Shown one piece after another: positions 16,411 to 24,575 of a DNA stretch of 64,000 nt. This DNA comes from Palsa-504 sp050011155 (GTDB lineage: Bacteria > Actinomycetota > Actinomycetes > Streptosporangiales > Streptosporangiaceae). Below the pieces are notes generated by a model. The model was not told where the DNA came from. It did not search any database and worked only from the letters and a program-made list of their open reading frames with translations. Each line of letters begins with the position of its first letter. Position 1 is the stretch's first letter. The translations under genes were made by a program, and so were the position numbers. Location of the stretch: NCBI GenBank assembly GCA_050011155.1, contig JBEKJP010000005.1:1-64000 (forward strand), read 5' to 3'.

Positions 16411-17988
16411 GTGATACCGCTGCCACCGCTCAGCCGCCGTCGCCGCCTGCTGGTACTGGTGATCTGCTCGTCCAGCCTGTTCATCGTGGGACTGGACAGC
16501 ACGATCGTGAACATCGCGCTGCCGTCCATCGGGCGGGACCTGCACGCCTCGGTGGCCGGCCTGCAGTGGACCGTCGACGGCTACGCGCTCGTGCTGGCCA
16601 GCCTGCTGATGCTGTCCGGCGCGACCGCCGACCGGATCGGCCGCCGCCGGGTCTTCCAGATCGGCCTGGCCACCTTCACCGCGGGTTCCGCGCTGTGCAG
16701 CCTGGCGCCCAGCCTGGGCTGGCTGGTCACGTTCCGGATGATGCAGGCCGTCGGCGGGTCCATGCTCAACCCGGTGGCGATGTCCATCATCACCAACACG
16801 TTCACCGGGAAGATCGAACGGGCCCGCGCGATCGGCGTCTGGAGCGCCACGTACGGCGTGTCCATGTCGCTCGGGCCGGTCATCGGCGGCCTGCTCGTCG
16901 ACTCCATCGGCTGGCGGGGCACGTTCTACGTGAACATCCCGGTCGGCCTGGCCGCCATCGCGCTGACCGCCCGGTTCGTGCCGGAATCGCGGGCACCCCG
17001 GCCGCGTCGGCCGGACCCGGTCGGGCAGGCGCTGATCATCGTCATGCTCGGGTCGCTGACCTACGCGATCATCGAGGGACCCGCGCGCGGCTGGCACGCG
17101 CCGGTCATCGTGACGTTGTTCGCGGTGTCGGCCGCGTCCCTCGGGGCGTTCGTGGCCTACGAGGCCCGGCGGGCCGAGCCCGTGCTCGATCCCCGGTTCT
17201 TCCGCAGCGCGCCGCTCGCGGGCGCGGTGCTGACCGCGATCAGCGCCACCGCCGCCGTCGGCGGCTTCCTCTTCCTGGCCACGCTGTACCTGCAGGACGT
17301 GCGCGGGGTGTCCGCGGTCCGGGCGGGCCTGGACCTGCTGCCGATGGCGACCATGGTGGCGCTCGGCGCGCTGGTATCCAGCCGGATCCTGGCCCGCCGC
17401 GGCGCGCGGCTGCCCATGGTGGCGGCGGGCGTGGCCCTGGCCGCGGGCGGCCTGCTGCTGTCCCGGCTCACCGCCTCGTCGGGCCTGGTGCCGCTGTTCA
17501 TCGCGTTCGTCGTGTTCGGCATCGGCGGCGGGGTGATCAACGCGCCGATCACCTACACCGCGGTGTCCGGCATGCCGGTCTCGCAGGCCGGCGTGGCTTC
17601 GGGCATCGCGTCCACCAGCCGCCAGATCGGCCAGGTCCTGGGCATCGCGGTGGCCGGCTCGGTCCTGGCCGCCGGACTGCGCGGCCGGCCGCTGCGGACC
17701 GGGTTCGTGGCGGCCAGCCACGCGGACTGGCTGCTGCTGTCCGCCATGGGCGCGGTGATCGTCGTGCTCGGGCTGGTCACGGCCAGCCGGTGGGCGGTGG
17801 GCACCGCGGCCAGGACCGCGGCCAGGTTCGAGCCAGTGCCCGGGGATCTAGTGCCCGGCGATCTTGCGCAGGTCGCCGAGGCTGGTGATGGTGGTGTCCC
17901 GCTGGCCGGTCCGGATGATGCCGCGCTGCCGCCAGTTGCTCAAGGCACGCGTCACCGTGGCCCGGGACGCGCCGGCCAGGCTGGCTAG
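16411..17988 (+). CDS. DHA2-type MFS drug exporter, copy 2
   Basis: The product is 525 aa, closely similar to the exporter at 11605: FIVGLDSTIVNIALPSIGRD, TADRIGRRRVFQIG and RGTFYVNIPVGLAAIALTAR. It has 14 membrane segments. The GTG start at 16411 gives an N-terminus only 13 residues before the first helix, which fits the family. The transporter fold ends near residue 470 (ASRWAVGTAAR). The last 47 codons, after about 17840, run antisense through the end of the Crp/Fnr gene and look like an added tail. The two related exporters flank the sugar ABC operon. Confidence 0.9.
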   Translation: MIPLPPLSRRRRLLVLVICSSSLFIVGLDSTIVNIALPSIGRDLHASVAGLQWTVDGYALVLASLLMLSGATADRIGRRRVFQIGLATFTAGSALCSLAPSLGWLVTFRMMQAVGGSMLNPVAMSIITNTFTGKIERARAIGVWSATYGVSMSLGPVIGGLLVDSIGWRGTFYVNIPVGLAAIALTARFVPESRAPRPRRPDPVGQALIIVMLGSLTYAIIEGPARGWHAPVIVTLFAVSAASLGAFVAYEARRAEPVLDPRFFRSAPLAGAVLTAISATAAVGGFLFLATLYLQDVRGVSAVRAGLDLLPMATMVALGALVSSRILARRGARLPMVAAGVALAAGGLLLSRLTASSGLVPLFIAFVVFGIGGGVINAPITYTAVSGMPVSQAGVASGIASTSRQIGQVLGIAVAGSVLAAGLRGRPLRTGFVAASHADWLLLSAMGAVIVVLGLVTASRWAVGTAARTAARFEPVPGDLVPGDLAQVAEAGDGGVPLAGPDDAALPPVAQGTRHRGPGRAGQAG

Positions 17989-18528
17989 CTCTTCCTGCGA
18001 CAGCGGCACGGCGATGTGCACGCCCTCGCTGGTCTCGCTGCCGTACCGGGTGGCCAGGTCGAGCAGGACGATGGCGAGCCGGTGCGCCCCGTTGGTCACC
18101 GGGTGGCTGCGCAGCATCAAGTCGGCGTCGCTCCACCGGTGCGTGACCACGTGCCGGTAGGCGTGCCCGGCCCCCGGATGGGTATCCAGGAACGAGCTGA
18201 ACTTCTCGTACACCACGATCAGCGCCCGCACCGGGCCGATGGCCCGGACTGTGGCGTTGCGGGGGGCACTGGTCTCGCCGGCGATCTCACCGACGATATC
18301 GCCGTCACCGCGCAGGGCGAGCATCAGTTCGTGGCCGTCGGCCGTGACCGAGAGCACCTTGGCCAGGCCGTCGATCAGGATGAACACATGGGTGGCCGGG
18401 TCGCCCTCGACGCACAGCACGGCACCGGGCGCGAAGGTGCTGATCCGGCCGAGGCCGCTGAGGACGGCCCGCTCCTCGTCCGTGAGCTGAGCCCAGAAGC
18501 CCTGGGCGGGTATCTCGTGCAGGTTCAT
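17848..18528 (-). CDS. Crp/Fnr-family transcriptional regulator
   Basis: The product is 226 aa. Residues about 20-125 form the cyclic-nucleotide-binding beta roll (FAPGAVLCVEGDPATHVFIL, then GDGDIVGEIAGETSAPRNAT). A long dimer helix follows, and the helix-turn-helix is LSQEELASLAGASRATVTRA. There are no cysteines arranged for an Fe-S cluster, so it is Crp-like rather than Fnr-like. The ligand is unknown. Its 3' end is overlapped for 141 bp by the tail of the convergent MFS gene. Confidence 0.93.
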   Translation of the reverse strand: MNLHEIPAQGFWAQLTDEERAVLSGLGRISTFAPGAVLCVEGDPATHVFILIDGLAKVLSVTADGHELMLALRGDGDIVGEIAGETSAPRNATVRAIGPVRALIVVYEKFSSFLDTHPGAGHAYRHVVTHRWSDADLMLRSHPVTNGAHRLAIVLLDLATRYGSETSEGVHIAVPLSQEELASLAGASRATVTRALSNWRQRGIIRTGQRDTTITSLGDLRKIAGH

Positions 18529-18607
18529 TCTGGGTTCTACGATGAGCTATCCGGGTTCTGCTCGCAAACTGGGAGGCAGCGCCGCTTGCGACAGCGCGCC
18601 TCCCCGA

Positions 18608-18642
18608 CCCGCTGAGCCTAAGGGGGAACGCTGCTCAGCGGG
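18608..18642 (-). terminator. Hairpin, probable terminator of the leftward gene at 18689
   Basis: Perfect 10-bp arms CCCGCTGAGC and GCTCAGCGGG flank a 15-nt loop. The hairpin begins 47 bp past the stop of the gene ending at 18689. No T-run follows, as is usual in actinobacteria. Confidence 0.55.
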
Positions 18643-18688
18643 CCGGGAAGGAGCCGGGGAGGCGGAGGCGAACCGGACGGGTGTCCGG

Positions 18689-19258
18689 TCACGCCCCCAG
18701 CAGGACCGTCACGGTCCAGACCAGGAAACACGCGACGGTGATGAAAGCCCAGGTGTCGGCCAGCTGGATCCGCTCCCGGCGGATCCGGACCGCGCCGAGC
18801 ATGAGGTTGACCTGCGCCCAGTCCCAGGAGGACTCGCCCTCCGCGGACGGCGAGGTCAGCCATCGTACCCGGGGATCGAGCGGGCCGCCGGTCCGCCAGC
18901 GGTGGTCGTTCAGCTGATCGAGCACCGGCCGGCTGGCCAGCAGCAGCAGCGAGGCCGCGCGCAGCCAGCACAGGATCAGGGCGCCGAGGAGGCTGACGCA
19001 GGCCGCGCCGGCCGCCCCGGGACGCAGTACGGAGGGCGAGAACGCGGCCTCCAGCGCGATGCCGACCGAGAGCGCGCTCAGAATGCTGCCGCCCAGGACG
19101 ACGCTGCCGCGCGTGGCGCGCAGCAGCCGTGCCATCTCGGCTATCTGATCCTGGGCGGGCCCCCGATCTGGCGCCTCACGGCCGTCGGCGAGCAGATCGT
19201 CACCGAAGCTGTGTCGCCCACCCATCGCATCCGCCGATACAGCCACGGTCACGGCCAT
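18689..19258 (-). CDS. Hypothetical membrane protein
   Basis: The product is 189 aa and I do not recognise the family. It is predicted to have three membrane segments: about residues 50-72 (SVVLGGSILSALSVGIALEA), 82-108 (AAGAACVSLLGALILCWL) and 170-188 (FITVACFLVWTVTVLLGA). The soluble stretch between the last two includes RVRWLTSPSAEGESSWDWAQ. The N-terminal 40 residues are hydrophilic. It stands alone on the minus strand between the Crp/Fnr gene and fmdB-like gene. Confidence 0.6.
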   Translation of the reverse strand: MAVTVAVSADAMGGRHSFGDDLLADGREAPDRGPAQDQIAEMARLLRATRGSVVLGGSILSALSVGIALEAAFSPSVLRPGAAGAACVSLLGALILCWLRAASLLLLASRPVLDQLNDHRWRTGGPLDPRVRWLTSPSAEGESSWDWAQVNLMLGAVRIRRERIQLADTWAFITVACFLVWTVTVLLGA

Positions 19259-19334
19259 TCGTCTCGCCTCCGTACGTGCGCTTAACCCTTCGAGTTAAGC
19301 CAATCAGGCGAGGGTCCGGCGGGCTACGCCACGC

Positions 19335-19353
19335 GAGACAGCTCCGCTGTCTC
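19335..19353 (-). terminator. Short hairpin downstream of the FmdB-like gene
   Basis: Arms GAGACAG and CTGTCTC with a 5-nt loop form a perfect hairpin 78 bp past the FmdB-like stop and 77 bp ahead of the next minus-strand start. It is either a terminator or part of the 5' region of the gene at 19258. Confidence 0.45.
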
Positions 19354-19370
19354 AAATGACGCAGCACGGT

Positions 19371-19415
19371 GCGACAGGACGGGGGGCGACAGGACGGGGG
19401 GGCGACAGGACGGGG
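19371..19415 (+). repeat. 15-bp tandem repeat GCGACAGGACGGGGG, three copies
   Basis: Units begin at 19371, 19386 and 19402. The first two are perfect; the third follows after one extra G and ends CGGGG followed by T. The array lies just past the end of the FmdB-like gene (stop at 19431), in the 172-bp gap. It has the look of replication slippage rather than a functional array. Confidence 0.75.
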
Positions 19416-19430
19416 TGTGACGGCACGAGC

Positions 19431-19655
19431 TCAGCCGCAGCCGCAGGCCCCGCCGCAGCAGCCTCCGCCGCCGGCGGGGCCCGGAGCGCCGGCCGAGCGG
19501 CCGGAGGCCAGGCCGCCCACGGCCACAGCGGACAGGAGCTTCACCGTGTCGTCGTGACCCTGCGGGCAGGCACACGGAGCCGAGGACTCGCTCATCGGGC
19601 GGTTGAGCTCGAATGTGTCACCGCAGGCACGGCAGCGGTACTCGTAGCGGGGCAT
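19431..19655 (-). CDS. FmdB-family zinc-ribbon protein
   Basis: The product is 74 aa. The N-terminus MPRYEYRCRACGDTFELNRP carries the CxxC knuckle, and the second pair is CACPQG, giving the FmdB putative regulatory zinc ribbon. After a Gly/Ala-rich linker the C-terminus ends in a Cys cluster (GGCCGGACGCG), a common feature of actinobacterial members. The start is 9 bp after the stop of the MFS exporter on the same strand, so the two are cotranscribed. Precise role unknown; the family is often called a transcriptional regulator without direct proof. Confidence 0.9.
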   Translation of the reverse strand: MPRYEYRCRACGDTFELNRPMSESSAPCACPQGHDDTVKLLSAVAVGGLASGRSAGAPGPAGGGGCCGGACGCG

Positions 19656-19664
19656 GGGCCCAGT

Positions 19665-21557
19665 TTACGCGCCGGGCGCCGGACCGGTGTCGCGCCTGGC
19701 CGGCCCGCGCGCATCGCCGGCGGGAGAGGAGAAACCAAGCCCGTTCGGTATCACCGTGGCGGTACCGGGTCCGGCCGGCACTGCCGCCGCAGGCTCAGCC
19801 GTCTGCGGCGGGGTCTCCGGGTCCTGGTAGTAGTACCGCTTGCCGCGCAGCAGCGAGACCAGCGCCCCGGCCAGCGACATGATCGCCGCGGCGGTGAAGA
19901 CAATGACCAGGCCGTGGTGGAAGGGAGCCGAGATCAGGTGCGGGAAGAACTGCCTGCCGGTGAGTACGGCCACGTTGTGCGCGGGCAGGTGGTGCAGGAT
20001 CCCGGACGGGGTCAGCAGGTTCTTGATCGGGTTGAAGCCGAGCAGCGCGGCGAACATCGTGCTGACCGGGGGCAGGTGGCTGACGTGCGCGGCCACCGCG
20101 GCCGGCACCCCCTGGGCGGTCAGCCCGCTGGTCAGCGACTTGGGCAGGGTGGAGGCCAGGCCGGCGATCATCAGCGAGAAGAAGATCCCGATGGACAGCG
20201 ACATGCCCGAGTTCTGGAAGGTCGACCGCATGCCGGAGGCCGAGCCGCGGTGCCTGACCGGCACCGCGCTCATGATCGCGGCGGTGTTGGGCGCGGCGAA
20301 CAGACCCGAGCCGATCCCGTTGCCGAGGATCAGCAGGGCGAACACCCAGTAGGAGAAGTCCACCGGCAGCAGCATCAGCCCGCCGAAGCACAGCGCGGCC
20401 AGCACCAGCCCGGCGGTGGCGAACGGCCGTGGGCCGTACCGGTCGGACAGGGTGCCCGAGATCGGCCCGGCGATCAGGAAGCCCGCGGTGAGCGGCAGCA
20501 TGTAGATCCCGGCCCACAGCGGGGTGACCGCGAAGTCGTAGCCGTGCAGCGGCAGCCAGATGCCAGCCAGCCAGATGACCAGCATGAACTGCAGCCCGCC
20601 GCGGGCGATCGCGCCGAGCAGGCTGGCCAGGTTGCCGGCCGCGAACGCCCGGACCTTGAACAGGCTCATCTGGAACATCGGCTCGGCGATCTTGGTCTCG
20701 ACGACGCAGAACAGCACGAGCACCGCGGCGCCGCCGACCAGCCCGGTGATGATCCACGGGTTGGTCCACCCGGTCGGGTGCCCGCCGTACGGCTGGATCC
20801 CGTAGGTGATGGCGACGAGCAGCGAGCCCAGGCCGACCACGAACAAGACGTTCCCGATCCAGTCGATCCTGGCCCGCTTGGTGGTCGCGATCTCCCGCAA
20901 AGACTTGTACGCCCATATCGTGCCGAACAGCCCGAACGGTACGTTCACCCAGAACACCAGGCGCCAGTCCCAGGCGGCCAGCAAACCGCCGAGCAGCAGC
21001 CCGACGAACTGCCCGGAGATCCCGGCGATCTGGTTGACGCCCAGCGCCATGCCGCGCTTGTTCGCCGGGAACGCGTCGGTCAAGATCGCGGCCGAGTTCG
21101 CCATCAGCATCGCCCCGCCGAACGCCTGCACGAAGCGCCAGCCGATCAGCCACATCGCACCGCTCCCGCCGGTCAGCGGGTCGAGCGAGAGCGCGATCGA
21201 GGCCAGCGTGAAGACGACGAAGCCCAGGTTGTAGATCTTCACCCGGCCGAACATGTCGCCGAGCCGTCCCAGCGTCACCACCAGCACCGACTGGACCAGC
21301 AGGTAGCCGATGATCATCCACAGCAGGTAGCTGATGTTGCCCGGGTCGAGCGGGTTCAGGTGGATGCCGCGGAAGATGGCCGGCATCGCGATGATCACGA
21401 TCGAGGCGTCGATCGTCGCCATCGTCATGCTCAGGGTGGTGTTGGACAGGGCCACCCACCGGTACCGGTCGGGTTTCCCGCCGTCCGCGGTGCTCACCGC
21501 CGTCCCGCTGCCGCTCGATGTCCCGTTCAGCTGCCCAGATTCCACGCTTCGCCGCAC
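19665..21557 (-). CDS. DHA2-type MFS exporter, large member (630 aa)
   Basis: The product has an N-terminal hydrophilic tail of about 30 residues and then 14 membrane segments. ATIDASIVIIAMPAIFRGIH and LGRLGDMFGRVKIYNLGF are motifs D1 and A. A long loop precedes the last helix (residues about 490-560). It is less related to copies 1 and 2 than they are to each other; its closest style is the larger EmrB-like group with an extended C-terminal region (TPPQTAEPAAAVPAGP). It exports an unknown small molecule by proton antiport. It is the first gene of a two-gene unit with the zinc-ribbon gene. Confidence 0.9.
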   Translation of the reverse strand: MRRSVESGQLNGTSSGSGTAVSTADGGKPDRYRWVALSNTTLSMTMATIDASIVIIAMPAIFRGIHLNPLDPGNISYLLWMIIGYLLVQSVLVVTLGRLGDMFGRVKIYNLGFVVFTLASIALSLDPLTGGSGAMWLIGWRFVQAFGGAMLMANSAAILTDAFPANKRGMALGVNQIAGISGQFVGLLLGGLLAAWDWRLVFWVNVPFGLFGTIWAYKSLREIATTKRARIDWIGNVLFVVGLGSLLVAITYGIQPYGGHPTGWTNPWIITGLVGGAAVLVLFCVVETKIAEPMFQMSLFKVRAFAAGNLASLLGAIARGGLQFMLVIWLAGIWLPLHGYDFAVTPLWAGIYMLPLTAGFLIAGPISGTLSDRYGPRPFATAGLVLAALCFGGLMLLPVDFSYWVFALLILGNGIGSGLFAAPNTAAIMSAVPVRHRGSASGMRSTFQNSGMSLSIGIFFSLMIAGLASTLPKSLTSGLTAQGVPAAVAAHVSHLPPVSTMFAALLGFNPIKNLLTPSGILHHLPAHNVAVLTGRQFFPHLISAPFHHGLVIVFTAAAIMSLAGALVSLLRGKRYYYQDPETPPQTAEPAAAVPAGPGTATVIPNGLGFSSPAGDARGPARRDTGPAPGA

Positions 21558-21614
21558 GTTAACCCAGTCTACAGCGAATCACTTGCTTAATGGCAACTAT
21601 ATATCTGGCCAGTT

Positions 21615-22235
21615 TCAGGCGACCGGCTCCCCGTCCCCGCCGTCGGCCGAGGCGGGCGTGTTCTCCAGGATGTAGTAGACGGCGACCAGCGCGATCAGCA
21701 CGAACGAGGCGACGGCGCTGAACGACGCGACCACGATAGCGATCACGTAGACGAGGCCGCCGCCGACGAACCGGACCCGCGCCGCCCAGTGACGCTCCCG
21801 CGGCACCGGCTGGTACACCCGCTGCCCGTGCAGCGTCCACTCGAAGATCCCGCCGAAGCCGGCTGACATGCCGAGGAACACCCCGGCGTAGAGCGCCATT
21901 GCCAGCCGCGCGTCGGAGCCGTTCGACGGGAAGTAGTCTGCCTCGGTCGCGGTGGCGAACGGGATCAGCACCACGAACAGGAGCAGCACCAGGTTGAGGA
22001 ACAGCAGCGTGCGGTTCACCTTGAGAATGGACCTGACCAGCGCGTGATGGTTGACCCAGACAATGCCGATCATGGAGAAGCTGATCAGGTAGGCCAGGAA
22101 GGCCGGCCATTTGTCGTACAGCTGGTCGATCAGGGGACCGTGTCCAGGCCCGGCCACGGTGAGGTCGAGCGCGAGCAGCGTGATGGCGACGGCGAACACG
22201 CCGTCGCTGAAGGCTTCCAGCCTGGTCCGGTCCAA
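21615..22235 (-). CDS. TMEM175/DUF1211-family ion channel-like protein
   Basis: The product is 206 aa. The diagnostic first helix RLEAFSDGVFAVAITLLALD (RxxxFSDGVFA) is present. About six hydrophobic segments follow, including IWVNHHALVRSI after helix 3. Prokaryotic TMEM175 proteins are six-helix subunits that assemble as tetrameric potassium-permeable channels. The ion-selective residues on helix 1 are conserved here. Its start is 13 bp beyond the end of the DUF1003 gene, same strand. Confidence 0.9.
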   Translation of the reverse strand: MDRTRLEAFSDGVFAVAITLLALDLTVAGPGHGPLIDQLYDKWPAFLAYLISFSMIGIVWVNHHALVRSILKVNRTLLFLNLVLLLFVVLIPFATATEADYFPSNGSDARLAMALYAGVFLGMSAGFGGIFEWTLHGQRVYQPVPRERHWAARVRFVGGGLVYVIAIVVASFSAVASFVLIALVAVYYILENTPASADGGDGEPVA

Positions 22236-22248
22236 TCAGCTCCGTTCC

Positions 22249-22869
22249 TCAGCCGGCCGTGGCCGCCGGGTCGACCTTGGCCAGGATCTTGTCCACGCAG
22301 TCCTGGATGTCACGCTGGCGGCCGGGCATGTCCTTGCTGGCGAAGTTGTCCAGTATGGCCAGCACCCGGTCCTGCCCGTTCAGTATGTCGAGCTGCTGCT
22401 TGGCCATCTCGTGCAGCGCGATCAGGGTCTCGTGGTCCGCCAGGGCCCGGCGGTCGCTGGCGGTCTGGGCCCGGTTGGCGCTGACCTGCAGCGAGATCAT
22501 GATGGACAGCTGCGGCAGGTTGAGGATGGTGAGCAGCAGCGGCCACGGCGTCTTGTCGAAGCCGACCACATTGCCCAGGAAGAGCCAGGCCACGATGCCG
22601 ATCGTGATGCCGATGAACACGTACATGGAGCCGCAGAACTTGTTGACCGCGTCCGCGATCCGGTCCAGGATGCTGGTCCCGCGCACGTGCTGGGACAAGA
22701 TCAGCTTGGGCAGGTGCGCCTCGGGGTTGGCCCTGATCTTCTCGGCCCGCTCCCTGAGGTGCGCGGCCGCGTCCTCGATCGCCTGCCGGGCGGCGCCGTC
22801 ACTCGACGGCCGCGGGGTGTGCGGCGACTCGACTACCTGCCCGTCGGGCAGCGTGATGGTCTCGGTCAT
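22249..22869 (-). CDS. DUF1003 membrane protein
   Basis: The product is 206 aa from the ATG at 22869, chosen because GGAGGAACATC precedes it; an upstream in-frame ATG at 22950 lacks a site. The family pattern is ADAVNKFCGSMYVFIGITIG followed by WLFLGNVVGFDKTPWPLLLT and a second membrane helix. A charged helical tail (RRALADHETLIALHEMAKQQ) follows. Function is unknown; DUF1003 proteins are sometimes linked with ion homeostasis. It leads a probable two-gene operon with the TMEM175-like gene. Confidence 0.9.
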   Translation of the reverse strand: MTETITLPDGQVVESPHTPRPSSDGAARQAIEDAAAHLRERAEKIRANPEAHLPKLILSQHVRGTSILDRIADAVNKFCGSMYVFIGITIGIVAWLFLGNVVGFDKTPWPLLLTILNLPQLSIMISLQVSANRAQTASDRRALADHETLIALHEMAKQQLDILNGQDRVLAILDNFASKDMPGRQRDIQDCVDKILAKVDPAATAG

Positions 22870-22936
22870 GATGTTCCTCCAAGCTGGCAGGCGCCGTTGG
22901 CCCGCCGTGGCCAGCCCAAGTAGGGATTGCCACAAC

Positions 22937-23614
22937 CTAGCGCCTTCCACCGCCTGCGGCGCGCGGGGTGACCAGGCCGGTCTGGTAGGCGAAGACGACG
23001 AGCTGGGCCCGGTCGCGCGCGCCGAGCTTGATCATCGCCCGGCTCACGTGGGTCTTGGCGGTGGCGGGGCTGAGCACCATGGTGTCCGCGATCTCGTCGT
23101 TGGACAGGCCGTGCGCGACCAGGGCCACTACCTCCCGTTCCCGGTTGGTGAGCCTTTCCATCCCGACCGCGGCGGTCGCGTCCGGCGGCCGGGCGACGAA
23201 CTCGCTGATCAGGCGGCGGGTGACCGCGGGCGACAGCAGCGAGTCCCCGCCCACCACGACCCGCAGCGCCTGCAGCAGCTCGGCCGGCTGGGTGTCCTTG
23301 AGCAGGAATCCGCTCGCGCCCGCCCGCAGCGCGCGGAAGATGTACTCGTCCTGCCCGAAGTTGGTCAAGATCACGACGCGCACGCTGTCGAGCCGTTCGT
23401 CCGCGACGATCTGCCTGGTGGCCTCCAGGCCGTCGAGCACCGGCATCTGGATGTCCATGAGCGCGATGTCCGGGCGGTGCTCGGCGGCCAGCGCGACCGC
23501 GTGCTGCCCGTCGGCGGCCTCGGCGACCACCTCGATGTCGTCCTCCGCCTCGAGCAGCGACCGGATGCCGCTGCGGATCAGCGCCTGGTCGTCGGCCAGC
23601 AAGATCCTGATCAC
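22937..23614 (-). CDS. NarL/LuxR-type response regulator
   Basis: The product is 225 aa. The receiver domain spans residues 1-120: acidic pocket LLADDQ near 6-10, phosphoacceptor Asp54 in ALMDIQMPVLDG, and the conserved Lys in FLLKDTQ. The LuxR helix-turn-helix is LTNREREVVALVAHGLSNDE to VSRAMIKLGARDRAQ. The GTG start at 23614 lies 13 bp after the kinase stop, so the pair is cotranscribed. The divergent MFS exporter at 24576 is a plausible target. Confidence 0.95.
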   Translation of the reverse strand: MIRILLADDQALIRSGIRSLLEAEDDIEVVAEAADGQHAVALAAEHRPDIALMDIQMPVLDGLEATRQIVADERLDSVRVVILTNFGQDEYIFRALRAGASGFLLKDTQPAELLQALRVVVGGDSLLSPAVTRRLISEFVARPPDATAAVGMERLTNREREVVALVAHGLSNDEIADTMVLSPATAKTHVSRAMIKLGARDRAQLVVFAYQTGLVTPRAAGGGRR

Positions 23615-23627
23615 CCCATTCCCCGCT

Positions 23628-24461
23628 TCAAAGCTGGGCCCGCGCGGGGAGCTCGGCGCGCACCCGGAAGCCGCCGTCGTCCTGCGGTCCGGCCTGGAGC
23701 TGGCCGCCGAGGGCGGAGACCCGCTCGCGCATGCCGACGAGGCCGAGACCGGGACCCGACGGCCGGGCGCCGTTATCGGTGACGGCCGCCTTCCCGTCGT
23801 CGTCGACCTGGATCTCCAGGGCCTCCGGCGCGTAGTGCAGGTGAACCGACGCGCTGGCGTGGCCGGCGTGGCGGCTCACGTTGGTGAGCGCTTCCTGCAC
23901 GATCCGGTAGGCCGCCTGGTCCGCTTCGGGCGGAAGCGGCCGCCGCGCGCCGGTCACCGTCACCGTCACCGGGAGGCCGGCCGCCCGGGCGCGCGCCACC
24001 AGACGGTCCAGCTGGCCCAGGCCGCTGCCGTCGCCGTCCTCGTCGCTGCGCAGCACGCCGAGCGTGGCGCGCAGTTCCCTGACGGCGTCCGCGCCTGCCT
24101 CCTGGATGGCCAGCAGCGCGGGCGGGATATCCTCGCCGCGCTTGCGGGCCAGGTGCACCGCCACGCCCGCCTGGACCTGGATCACCGAGATGCTGTGCGT
24201 GAGGGAGTCGTGCAGCTCACGGGCGATACGCAGGCGCTCCTCCATGGCCCGGCGCCGGGCGGCCTCGTCCCGGGTCCGTTCGGCCTCCTCGGCGCGCTGC
24301 TCGACCTCGCGGAGGTGCAGCTGCCACATCCGGAACGTCACCCCCATGACACCCGCCGAGATCAGCCACCCGGCCGCGTAGAACCTCTGCCAGCCCCGAT
24401 CCGTACGCATCCTCCGAGCGTACGCGTCCCGCCCGTGGGCGCATCCGCCCGGCGTCCCCAT
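23628..24461 (-). CDS. Sensor histidine kinase (HisKA_3 type)
   Basis: The product is 277 aa, short for the family. There is one membrane segment (residues 28-46) and no extracellular sensor domain. A coiled coil at about 50-78 leads into the H-box ARELHDSLTHSISVI with phosphoacceptor His84. The ATPase has N-box EALTNVSRHAG and G-box GLGLVGMRERV. The ATG at 24461 is favoured by GGGAG 10 nt upstream; the ATG at 24410 has GGAGG touching it. It phosphorylates the downstream regulator and probably senses membrane state or an intramembrane ligand. Confidence 0.93.
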   Translation of the reverse strand: MGTPGGCAHGRDAYARRMRTDRGWQRFYAAGWLISAGVMGVTFRMWQLHLREVEQRAEEAERTRDEAARRRAMEERLRIARELHDSLTHSISVIQVQAGVAVHLARKRGEDIPPALLAIQEAGADAVRELRATLGVLRSDEDGDGSGLGQLDRLVARARAAGLPVTVTVTGARRPLPPEADQAAYRIVQEALTNVSRHAGHASASVHLHYAPEALEIQVDDDGKAAVTDNGARPSGPGLGLVGMRERVSALGGQLQAGPQDDGGFRVRAELPARAQL

Positions 24462-24575
24462 TGCCGGCTACTCCCTGCGTGGTATCCCGGCCCCGGACGG
24501 CCTCCCCGCTGACCAGGCGGAAGTCACCTCCTGGGCCCGACGACGGCGGCCCGTCCGGCCGTCAGCATCGAGGGC

